From contig NW_024037058.1 in NCBI RefSeq assembly GCF_015706575.1, positions 6,139,806 to 6,203,805 of the forward strand: DNA of 64,000 nt, in the 5' to 3' direction. This document shows, piece by piece, positions 10,615 through 20,834 of this stretch. This DNA is from Patiria miniata (lineage: Eukaryota; Echinodermata; Asteroidea; Valvatida; Asterinidae). The position numbers and the translations under genes are program-made. How positions within the stretch are numbered: position 1 is the first letter of the stretch; every line of letters starts with the position of its first letter. The notes under the pieces were generated by a model. The model worked only from the letters and a program-made list of their open reading frames with translations, did no database searches and was not told the origin of the DNA.

Positions 10615-11153
10615 TTAAAGGGAATATACAACATTTGCAAACATCGAAAAATAAAACTACCAAGTTTTTACAAAATAGCTTACTGGGATGTTGGTAAATG
10701 ACAGTCTAAAGCATCCTGTTAAATTATGGCACCAGGTGTGAAATCATTTTCAAGAAAATTGTATTTTTGTATACATTTCCAACGGTGGTCGGCCGACCAC
10801 CGTCAGGACCGTTGGAAAAACCTAACTATTTTTCAACTACTGCTCCAAAATTACCTTTTATCAGTCTAAATTGTGTTTGCTATTTGTTACATGTTCATTA
10901 ACGGGTGCAGAGCAGCTAGACTGGTTCCCTTACCTTACAATTTTCTGGCATCTATAAATTGATCCATTTTGTCTTTAGTGGAGTCAGGGAACCATACTAC
11001 TTGAACATTTTTGTTTGTCTTGGTTTTTCCAGCATTTTCGAACACAAAATTTCAAACATATCAGTGTAACAATATTTGATCTAATATACTAACCCCTCAA
11101 ATAGTTAATTTCTGAAAATTACAGCAAAAGCCAATGATGTACATTCCCTTTAA
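10615..11153 (+). mobile_element. Palindrome-centred MITE, copy B (nested)
   Basis: It lies inside the long element at 8481-14613. The ends are TTAAAGGGAATATACAACAT and ATGTACATTCCCTTTAA. The central palindrome has changed sequence but kept pairing: ACGGTGGTCGG / CCGACCACCGT near 10795, followed by a short duplicated piece (CAGGACCGTTGG). The GGTTCCCT / GGGAACC pair is retained. Confidence 0.8.
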
Positions 11154-13662
11154 GTTAAGTGTACTGCAGGCACCCATTCACAAGTATGGTTCATATGATA
11201 ACGTGTTTCGGGAGCAACCCACAATACTGTTAATAACATGTGGCATATACTCGTATGATGCCGCTACTATATACATTGACAATCTGGTGAATATCTGTGA
11301 CTGTATGCCCGTAATGAACGTGTGCGGTAATAGTCTTAAGTATTTAGTTCCATATCGCCCCTATATACCTCTTAAGCTACTACATGTATCTCAGTCAACG
11401 AACTTCGACCGGGCGGCTCACCGCCATGCTTGGGCTTCATACAATATTGGATGCGAACACCATTCCTGCATTTACAATAATCGTAAGGCTTCAACATAAT
11501 ACTAGCCGGTTCAACTGCCCGTCCTGTGATGTGTAAGTGTGCGTGTGGGTGATCTTGCTTTAGCACACGTTAGCCTTGAAACAAAATAAGTTACCCCCAT
11601 GGACACCCCGTTGTCCCTACATTCAACAACCACTCGATACTCCGTATAGAGTGTTACAAACCGCTGAATTACGGAATAACAATTGCCTGTTTTGGTTTGT
11701 TCAATGTCCCCTTCACCGTGCCCCAAATTTGCCGGTGCTGAAGGGTACCGGACGTGTTTGGGCTAAAACAGTTTATGTAATAGTCTGTCGCATGGGCTGC
11801 ACAAGTCCGTAAGCCCCTTTAAGAGTTCGACTTGAGGAGGGTTTGTTGCGCGGCGTGCAACCAATCAAACCGTGATGAAAAATGTCCGACTCCTCCGTAG
11901 ACATGTCCGGTTAAGCCCCGGGGCTTTTTTGGCAGGGGCTGTCCGTCAATCGCCCGCAACATTCGAAAACCACCGTGTATGTGGCGATTGGGCAACGACA
12001 CAATACTGTCCGCACAAAATATGTCCGACAATCTGACGGCAACGCTTTGCCTCGACTCCCCACAGCCTGGTCTGCAAGTTCTGTGTAAAGTGCTGGTGAC
12101 ACGCCCACCACTCTTTCCAAAGCAAGGAATCTGCAGACTGCACTAGTGGTTCCCAGGTCACCGATCCTGTGGCCGCCCCCGCCGACCTTAACTCATCGGG
12201 ATGAGGCTGCCAGGCGCTTGCCATATCCTCGGGGTGCACCCTGTATGTGGATCAAAAACAGAGCTTTTGTGAGGGACCTAGTAACCATTACGGCAATTCC
12301 CATCTTGTCACAGATTAACCTTAATAACCCATCGTTGACTATGACCCACAATATGGCCGGTTGCAGTGCCCTACTCACTTTAATACTCTGTTCCATTAAT
12401 TTGCTTAGGCAGCACCTTGACTGACACGTGAGTGGCGCCAAAATGTGCACACGCTAATGACAACTGCTCGTATGTAGGGCCTATGTATTGATTCATTTAT
12501 TTATTTATCTATTTATGTACTTATGTAGTTAATCTTCCGCGACCGTGGAGGCACCCACCAAAGGGAAGGGGCCGGGGGCTCCCGCGTGCCTGTTTCCATC
12601 TGAAACTACTAGCCAGGAACTGGGCAAAGTGACACGTATTCGTGTTTGGTGGCGCCCCTCCCGCCTCCCTATAGCCTACGCCATTGGCACCATGGCCTTT
12701 GCAATTATGGGAGCAATAAAATTGGCAACAATAGTTTTATCAAATAATTCTTCTGCTACCTTTTGAGGCAGTCCTCAAAGAACTGCACGCGAAAGCTTTC
12801 GGCATCCCTGTTGGGGACATTTTTTTTCTTCTTTTATTTACTAATTAATTAATTTATTTATTTTTAAATGTGCCCCTCTTGAGCTCTCTCCCCACACACA
12901 TAATGTCCTGTTTTCCCTGACAAAACCATGTTGATGGTGTTGAGGCGGCATCAATGGGCAGACATTGTGCTATTTACGCGTTTTATTTCTGCATACGTCC
13001 CTATCAGACTATGCTCCCAACCGTTTGCTCAATGGTACCTAGTGAGAAACGGTTGCTCTCTGTGGCTTGCAGCCCCAAGCTACAACACCCCAGCCCGCCT
13101 GCAGCAACTATCCGACAACCAAATCCAATTTGTTGCTGGCAGTTTTTGCTTAGGTACTATCTTAGTAAAGTGTTAATGTTATGGAACCTGGCATTTAGTT
13201 GTGTCCATCTAACTCCCTCTCATTCTCAAACTTGCCATGCTCTACAATTTTTCACTTCTCATCGTCGTTGATAAAGTGTAACTTTTGGTGACGTTATGTC
13301 ATGTATGTCTCATACATTGGTATGCGGCATTCAAGTTGTGTTGAAACCTACGCCTTTCTCTATAGGGATACCCGTAGTTTGTCTGCCCTACCCATAGAGG
13401 AAGGATTTCTTCCTCCATGCCTACACTTACAACTTACGACTACGAGCGCTCACAACATGGCCTAATAAAATCCCCACAATCCCCTACATCTTAACGTCTG
13501 CTCTACGTTATTCTGATTGTGGTAAGATTTGCAATCCTTGATTCTACCTGGAATTTCGACAAGACACTAACGGGGGAACCAGCAAGTACTAAGCAAAGCT
13601 GCATGCAAAACGCTCCCTAGCTCCACTAAAAGGAGGGTAGGTCTGAACCTGTTGCTTATTAA

Positions 13663-14199
13663 TTGGAGTGTGCGCTAATTCTAGGACACTCGGAAACTCA
13701 CGAACATGCCCAGTCAACTCGGCCCAACACCCATTGTTATCTGAGCTTCAGGTATTACACAGTGGTAAAGGAATCTGCTCACCCGGTATGCATGAGAAGA
13801 CACTCCACGGACTTCAGGACATGTGGCCCTCCGCCGGTTGTCAAAGTAACGCCGTGGTCCGGTCACGCCCGATTCCGGTGGAACGGTGAGCACGCCGTTT
13901 GTCTCAGGTTCCCGTGCTCGGCCGGGGAGGGGAAAGCACACTACACTGCTAAAGGCAGACTCGATGTCGTGATGTCCGAGTCCAGTACCTTGACCCACTC
14001 CGGAGTTTGGCCGGTCCGTCCGGCCAACAACTCTCTGTCGGCGTTGCTAGCCCATGCTCGCTCGTCTAGCCCCTACGCAATATCGTTCCAGACCGGATCA
14101 TCATCATGTCAAGCTTTCGGAATCGTCGCCTCGGCCAAAACGTTTCGATACGTCTGGGACTCCACCACCTCCCAGTTGGGCGGTCGCCTAAGCGATTAA
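13663..14199 (+). other. Longest open frame in the element interior (unrecognised)
   Basis: This 178-codon open frame lies in the GC-richer 3' part of the long element. I recognise no domain. It has no coiled coil, membrane segment or zinc motif, and it overlaps open frames in other phases and on the other strand, as expected for non-coding GC-rich DNA. I doubt it is a real gene. Confidence 0.12.
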
Positions 14200-14613
14200 A
14201 CGGGGCGATCTGCGTTTTTATCGAACTACCTCAAGTCGGGCAACTTCTCGTTCCATGTTATTGCTGTTGTCATTCCGATTACAGTTAAAGAGTAGCAATT
14301 AAATAAGTCGATTTTCTGAACACTAAAATCCTGAAGCACATAGCGTGAACGAGAGCCCCGACAATCATTGACTGTATCAAGCGAAAACCAAACCGAAACT
14401 GAGCGGTCTTTGTGCCAGTGCTCTGGCATTGCGCGCGCTCTGGCAACTTGAGCAATGAACTCCTCAGGCCGCCTGACAACCGATGCAGACCAGACATCCA
14501 CTAGCTGACTCCCAGCGCGCACTCAAGTTACTTCGCCCACTCTACACTCAATGTGTGACCGCGGTGTGACCTTTCACAAAGGGGCCTGCGCTCGATGAGA
14601 GCGCAAGCCGTGT

Positions 14614-15854
14614 TCTGTTGATTCTCATAGGATGTACAAGAAGTGCAGTGCATAATAATCAGCCAAATCAAAAACAATAACTGTGTTTTTAAATCATGTT
14701 ATTCAAGTCAGGTGGCATATGGTAGGTAATATCTGCTGATATTTTACTCCTTTTCTGGACATTCCTAAGGCCTACTGTTTTGAAAAATGCATATTTTCAG
14801 TATGAAATGCTGGATCACCAGAATTAAATCTCAATGAATGAATGTCAATGTGGAGTCAGAAAACCCTTGATTGACACAATCTCTGAAAAATGCCCAACAG
14901 TGCTACAAATGAATAAGCACTTTCTGAGCAAGTCTGCCGGGCAACTTAATTTGAGGCAAAATGACATGTGATACAATGGCATTTCAGCAAAGATCACAAG
15001 TCTGTTATTTTACCAATCAGCATCTGCAACTTTCTAAAGATACAGCAGCGTAACTAGGCTTATAAACTTGTGGGACGGGGGGCACCTGGGGGTTCACCAA
15101 TTTTTTGAGGGGGGAACTGAAGCTAACATATAAATATATTGTGGTGTGCAATTCAATATTCCAAAGAGGGGTGGGGGCACCCAGGGGAGCATGGAACTCC
15201 ACTGTGTGGGGGGGGGGGGGGGGGGGGGGCACGCACGTGCCCCATGAAATGTACAATATGGAATTCTAACATCATAATGATCAAGTTTCACAGCCCCTTT
15301 CATATTTACAACTGACATTAGTTACAGATATAACAAAGCAATATAAACTTGTGGGACGGGGGGCACCTGGGGGTTCACCAATTTTTTGAGGGGGCAACTG
15401 AAGCTAACATATAAATATATTGTGGTGTGCAATTCAATATTCCAAAGATATTTTTTACTTTTATGTCCCCCTTTTTTGGGTGGTGGCGAAATACAATGGA
15501 AAAAAATAGATTAAACAAAATATATTTTATTCAATAGGAATTTAAAGAAAAAAATTCTCCATTTGTTTTTCAACCCAAGTGAGCTGTAGATTGCTGTAGG
15601 AACAAAACTAAATTAACACTAAAACATTATTTTCAGGCTGAAATTTGAAAATCACCAGGGCTGCTTACTGCACGAATAGCATTTGTCTTCTGATTCTATT
15701 TTTGTGGGGCACCGGAGTCATGGAAACACTGACTGATATTGATACACAGGAAACCTGCACCGGATGTGTGATTAAAAGTATCCGGTACATGACATGTATA
15801 CACGGAAGTGGGAATTTACGCCCTGTGTGCAATGATAGTTCAACATTCATGTTC
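14614..15854. other. Upstream region of TRIM-2
   Basis: No gene is seen. The segment holds a 107-bp direct repeat (15061-15167 and 15342-15448), a run of about 25 G near 15207, and from about 15635 the conserved CAGGCTGAAATTTGAAAATC block also found upstream of TRIM-1. Confidence 0.5.
15061..15448. repeat. 107-bp direct repeat pair, G-rich
   Basis: 15061-15167 and 15342-15448 are nearly identical; each starts TATAAACTTGTGGGACGG and ends ATTCAATATTCCAAAGA. They are separated by 174 nt that include a long G run. Related sequence (GGGGGCACCTGGGGGTTCA) occurs near 22785 and 46110, so this belongs to a dispersed G-rich repeat carried in the A-type flanks. Confidence 0.8.
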
Positions 15855-15959
15855 ATGTACAGTGTATTGCATTCACATCAAACTGTGTAAACTACAGATA
15901 CTGCAACATCTTCCAGAAGGATAAGTTTGAATTTCTTTCTAAAACTAACTTCAATTCAG
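15855..15959 (+). other. Putative 5' noncoding exon of TRIM-2
   Basis: It ends AACTTCAATTCAG before GTAAGT at 15960, a consensus donor, and aligns with the TRIM-1 exon (CATCTTCCAGAAGGATA shared). The start is approximate. It would join the acceptor at 18786, giving a 2827-nt intron. Confidence 0.55.
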
Positions 15960-16186
15960 GTAAGTGTATGTATTTTATGTTGTTCGTGTATTTAATGACA
16001 TTTGTTAAGAATCATGGAATAATATGCCAGTTTGTGCAGCATTGATCTTACCAAAGAGAGAGTCAATGCTCGAATGCATAATACTCTTAGATTTGCACAA
16101 AAACTTCCCTGTTCAGTCTACCTTGAGATGACTAAAATATCCTTGATCCTAAATTTGAATCTGAATCTGAAATGAAAGTTTATAAG

Positions 16187-16316
16187 TTGAACAAAGAACT
16201 TTAAGTGGGGGTTGAACCTATGACCTGCAGATTACCATACTGACACTCTTCTAACTGAGCTATCGCGGACCAGCCCTATGTTGGCTGTTCCCCAATATGA
16301 AATTGTCTTTGTTCAA
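16187..16316 (-). repeat. tRNA-derived repeat, second copy
   Basis: On the minus strand it has an A box (TAGCTCAGTTAGAAG) and B box (GGTTCAACC) at tRNA spacing, between TTGAACAAAGA and TCTTTGTTCAA ends. The acceptor stem does not pair, so a working tRNA is unlikely. Confidence 0.5.
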
Positions 16317-16719
16317 CGGGCAAGCCATGAATGTGTTTATGAATGCAGCCAGGGTTCACGCCTGAAGTCAGGATGCTAGCAATATTAGCAATGCTGCAAA
16401 CCAAGATAACTCAGAGAGGATACGGCTTTTTGTTTCAAACTTTCAGATAATCTAAACATTTGGGAAACTGTGCAGGTACATTGAAATAAATTTAAATTCT
16501 TAACAGTTTAAACCAGTGTGGTAATCATAGTACTGTTTTGTGCAAATTAACCAAACTGCAAATAAGAATACTGAGGAAAACACATTCTACACCATTGTCA
16601 ATTAATTTAGAAGAGAAACTACTATTTTTCCATTGTTGTTTTCCAAAACATACTTTACAAACAAAAAAGATCAATTTTGACAAAATTTACTGAATCCTTG
16701 TGTTGGGAGAGAAAGAGGG

Positions 16720-17208
16720 TTAAAGGGAAAATACAACATTTGCAAACATCAAAAAATAAAACTACCAAATCATTTTGAAATACCTTGCTGGACTGTTAGT
16801 GAATGACAGTGTAAAGCATCCTGCAAAAGCGGTATTTTTGTATCAATTTCCAACGCTGATCGGCCGATCAGCATTGGAAAAAACTGGCTTTTTTTTTCAA
16901 ATACTGGCCCCAGTTGACCATCGCACTTGTTTGCAACCAATTACACAGCTATGAACGGGTACAAGCCAGCTAGACTGGTTCCCTAACCTTACAATTCCCC
17001 AATATATGTAAACTGCTCTGTTTCTTCTTCAATGGAGTCAGGGAACCAGACTACAGGAAAATTATTGTTTTTCTTGGTTTTTATAGCATTTTCGAACCCA
17101 AAACCTCAAAAAAGTCAGTGTAACTATATTTGCTATATATTTCCAACCCCCCAATTCCATCCATTTCTGAAAATTACAGCAAAAGCAAATGATGTTTATT
17201 CCCTTTAA
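16720..17208 (+). mobile_element. Palindrome-centred MITE, copy C
   Basis: The ends are TTAAAGGGAAAATACAACAT and GATGTTTATTCCCTTTAA. The central palindrome arms are CCAACGCTGATCGG / CCGATCAGCATTGG (one G-to-A change, giving a wobble-type mismatch). A short deletion lies before the hairpin. It sits in the 5' intron of TRIM-2. Confidence 0.85.
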
Positions 17209-18821
17209 AAGAAACAAAAATTATTAACGCTTATTCTTGTGGTTGTGGACTTGTGGTAAAAATGAAGGCTAACTAAATAAATTTTTAAAGTTGTAATCCT
17301 TTTCTGATTTGGCAAAATAAATTGAGGGTCAAATCATTTAAATTAACTGATTCCACTTAATTACAAAGTGTTAAATGTTGATAACACATTCAAACACCCC
17401 TAAATGTACTTCATCAGCATGGACTCAACTTACATTATGTAGGTTTGCATAATCATTTTTACCCAAAATCATTGTTTTCATTGAAAGTCAAGATCCAAGT
17501 TTAAAAGTTTTTCTTCAAAGTTTGAATTTTAAAGACAGCACACTCACGTTTGCTTAGACTATTCATTGATATGTTTACAGTAATATTTTGAATCAACAAT
17601 ATTAAAGTCCTAATTGATAGTCTTATTCCTAACGTTTCTCCATAACACTTTTAGATTGAGATTTACATCATCCCTTTTAAAGGTGCAAGGCCTGATTTCT
17701 GTTTTCCAACTTGTATGAAGGATCATCAATCAAACACTATAAGTTACACAAGGATCAGTGCTGCGGGTTTTTATGAAATCAGCAAGCCCATGCAGAGCTG
17801 TACTAATATTTTTTTTTGTAAGTGTCTTCAGTATTAACGTACCATTGAACTGATGGAGATTACATGTAGATGAAATCAAGTTAATTTTATTTAATCACTG
17901 ATTCAATAAAAAAATGAAAATCAAAAGCATTTACCAATTTATTGAGTTTTGTGGATGTTGGGTATAATAAGTGATGGGTGTAAAGGTGCAAGGGGCGATT
18001 TAGACACATTTTTAGACATACCAACAATTTGAAAGTTCAAAATATAAAATAAAAATCTGATTCAAATTAACAAAATATGATTTAATTTTAAACCAAATAA
18101 ATCTGATTTTTTTTTTTTTTTAAATCAAAAAAATAAATAAAAATCGCCAACCCTGGTCTTAACTTTTGTTGTTGCTAACAGCAATATATTTCCCAGGATT
18201 GGTATTTTATACATAGGTATGCTTGTTAATTGTTTTCTTTGTACTTGATAGCATTCAAGGAAAGCCACCAGATAGTGATGAAGTTCGTTTTTGGCAATCC
18301 TTCAGGGGTGTTATCAATATTTTGCTGGGTCTTTTGGTTTTGTTTAGTCTGCGTTACACTGGCCTGTTACCTAAAGTGTTTGTATTGTATTGTATTGTGT
18401 GTCTGTCTGTGTTCTTACCTTAGAAATGGCAAATAAAATGAAATGAAATACATATTACCCTTAATATACATGCACTGAATTGTGTTTTGGTAAATGGTTG
18501 AAACAAATGTTGAATTGAATTGAATGACCACCAAAAGGGGGAGGGCCATGCATCCCACTCTGACCCCGCCCCCTTACCCAACAGGTAAGGAGGTACTGTT
18601 AAGAACTAAGTGTCCCCTTCAGAAAGTGGGGCCACCCAATGCACTCTGGATTTATATGTACTGAATATATAAAATAGTGGGCTACAATTGATACCCAAGA
18701 ACTGAGGAAACAAAACATGTTGACAATGTGGGAGTGGATCATTTCATATTGAAGTCAACTTTTGATACTTTTATCCATTCATATAGGTTCAACAAAAAAC
18801 GTGTCTCATCAAGTGGTCAAG

Positions 18822-20834
18822 ATGGCATCTAATGTCACAGCTCAATCAGTGTTGCAGAAGATTAGTGTGGATCATCTAGAATGCTCCATCTGCACCAACC
18901 ATTTCAGGCAGCCCAAACTGCTGGACTGTTTGCATAGTTTTTGTCTGCAATGCCTCCACGGTCTGAGACAGAGCCAAGATCCTAGTGGTACCGGTACAAA
19001 GCTGCAATGTCCTCTATGCAGACGTGAAACCATGTTGAAAGGGTCTGGGGTTGCTGATCTCCCTAATAACTTTGCATTCAGTGCCCTGGTGGAGGAAGTT
19101 ACAATGCAGAAAAAGCTACTGGAAGGTCAAGGGTCAGACATCAAATGTCAAGCCTGTGATGAGGAAAATCAGGCAATTTCAAGATGCATGGATTGTGATC
19201 ATTTCCTCTGTCAAGAATGTCAAAAGGCTCATGGACGTATGACTGTCATGAAAACTCATAAAATCTATACAATGGCTCAACTTCGTTCAGGAGAGATTGT
19301 CTACAAGAGTAAACTTAGAGAAGAAGTTCCCAAATGTGGCGAGCATCCAGATCAGAATCTGAATGTCTACTGCAACTTATGTGAGCAAATCATATGCATA
19401 ACTTGCTCTGTACTTGATCATGCAAAACACTCACTCATTGGATTAACTGAGGCTGCAGAGAAATGTAAGAAGAAGGTCACAGAAATGGTTCAAAAAAGTG
19501 AGAGCAGAAAAACAGAATTGAGCACAACCATAGAAGAGACCTCAAAATCTCAAAAAGAGCTGGACACCATGTTTGCCAACACTCAAAACAAAATCTCCAA
19601 AAAGGCTCAACAAGAGATTACAAAGTTCAAGCAGGAGATTGCAAAGATCCAAAAGGAAGAACAGAAATTGTTGAAAGAAACAGACATGATTTATAAAGAC
19701 AAACTCAAAGCTCTTGAAGCTGCTCAAGCAACCAACAGCAAAGAGGTGTCACAGACAGAGCACAAGCTGGAGGAGGTCAAACAACTCATGAATCAAGCAA
19801 GTTGCTACGAGATTCTTGAACTTCAGCAGAAACTCTTGCATAACCTTAGTGAATTGACAGGGAAACAGCCACAGCAAGTTCCTGACAACTTTAACTTCAT
19901 GGACTTTGAAGAAGGTGAGAGGTCACTTGGGAGACTCATTCTGGAGGAGCCACGGGCTGCAGAAAAGCTAAAGCTAAGACCTGCAAGATCATGTGTGAAG
20001 GAGAAATGGGAACTGAAGACTGAAGTCAAGAACTTTGAATTACCAAATGCATTTATAACACATGTTGAAGCACTCTCCAACAATAAAGTAATGGCACTCT
20101 CTATTAAATCAAACATATTATTCCATAAAACCAATATGTCACCTACCATACATCCAATCATCACAGTCTCACTGCCGGGAAGTCAACATGAGAGAACTCC
20201 AATTCCACAAAGGCTGCAAATCAATGGCCTCACCAATGTAATGTGTATTGCAGTGAGCAAGGATGACAAGCTCCTTGCTCTAGATGGTCCAGTAGTCAAG
20301 GTCTTCAACAAGCAACATCAGCTCCTCCATCAGTTCACACCAGGTAGAGGGTCAGACAGCCAACCAACATGCCTTGCAGTGGATGACAGCAATCTGATAG
20401 CAGTGGCTTACAAAGGCAAGAATGAGATATCTCTACACAACCCAGATGGATCCCTCATCAGGAGACTGCCTGCTCCTAGGATTGCAAATTGTCTGACAAT
20501 GTACAATCAGTGCCTTATCTACTCATGCTACCCAACATGGTTCAACAAAATGTTGTTATGTGTAGACTACTATGGTGCCAGTGTATTCTCAGTAGACATG
20601 ACCAGTATGCAGAGGGGTTTGTTCCCTAGTGGTGTGTGCTGTGACAGTGATGGCAGCATCTATGTTGCTGTGTGCGGACATCCAACAGGTGACATTCTGC
20701 ATTACAGTCCTGATGGCAAGTACATTGGATGTGTCATCAAGGGATGTGGTTCTCCACGTGGCATCACATTCACATCAGATGGTGATCTGGTAGTGGCTGC
20801 AGGACAGTCTGTAAAGGTCTATCACCGAGTGTAA
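18822..20834 (+). CDS. TRIM-2: RING/B-box/coiled-coil/NHL-like E3 ubiquitin ligase (subtype A)
   Basis: The predicted protein has 670 residues with the same layout as TRIM-1: RING C21-C66 with all eight ligands, B-box 1 about 109-146, B-box 2 about 172-203, coiled coil about 208-345, and propeller about 415-670 ending in SVKVYHRV. It keeps the 11-residue coiled-coil segment typical of subtype A and has one linker repeat. The first propeller blade differs most from its paralogues: a longer loop with FHKTNMSPTIHPIITV. The start is ATGGCATCT, 36 nt after the acceptor at 18786, with a strong context. It is probably a ubiquitin ligase whose propeller selects the substrate; no target can be named. 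Confidence 0.92.
   Translation: MASNVTAQSVLQKISVDHLECSICTNHFRQPKLLDCLHSFCLQCLHGLRQSQDPSGTGTKLQCPLCRRETMLKGSGVADLPNNFAFSALVEEVTMQKKLLEGQGSDIKCQACDEENQAISRCMDCDHFLCQECQKAHGRMTVMKTHKIYTMAQLRSGEIVYKSKLREEVPKCGEHPDQNLNVYCNLCEQIICITCSVLDHAKHSLIGLTEAAEKCKKKVTEMVQKSESRKTELSTTIEETSKSQKELDTMFANTQNKISKKAQQEITKFKQEIAKIQKEEQKLLKETDMIYKDKLKALEAAQATNSKEVSQTEHKLEEVKQLMNQASCYEILELQQKLLHNLSELTGKQPQQVPDNFNFMDFEEGERSLGRLILEEPRAAEKLKLRPARSCVKEKWELKTEVKNFELPNAFITHVEALSNNKVMALSIKSNILFHKTNMSPTIHPIITVSLPGSQHERTPIPQRLQINGLTNVMCIAVSKDDKLLALDGPVVKVFNKQHQLLHQFTPGRGSDSQPTCLAVDDSNLIAVAYKGKNEISLHNPDGSLIRRLPAPRIANCLTMYNQCLIYSCYPTWFNKMLLCVDYYGASVFSVDMTSMQRGLFPSGVCCDSDGSIYVAVCGHPTGDILHYSPDGKYIGCVIKGCGSPRGITFTSDGDLVVAAGQSVKVYHRV

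Larger units (their letters stand above)
8481..14613. mobile_element. Unclassified hairpin-rich element, long copy
   Basis: It shares its first 734 nt and last ~250 nt with the adjacent short copy and carries about 5.1 kb of its own interior (9215-14365). The interior has a poly-T run near 9232, degenerate ~60-bp repeats with GATCGACTGCAA-like words (about 10020-10600), a nested MITE (10615-11153), and a more GC-rich part (about 11800-14360). Only short overlapping reading frames on both strands are present; the longest, 13663-14199 plus, matches no family I know. It may be a decayed or non-autonomous element. Confidence 0.5.
15960..18786 (+). other. Putative 5' UTR intron of TRIM-2
   Basis: It contains a tRNA-like repeat (16187-16316) and a MITE (16720-17208). 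Between about 18160 and 18450 is a segment ending in a (TATTG)n run and AAATAAAATGAAATGAAATA, which could be a retroposon tail. About 17210-18160 is AT-rich with nothing I recognise. The acceptor is ...CATTCATATAG. Confidence 0.45.

Noticed and set aside
18223-18436. Small membrane protein gene
   Set aside because: Two overlapping ~67-codon frames in different phases share the same T-rich sequence next to a (TATTG)n tail. This looks like repeat DNA, not a gene.
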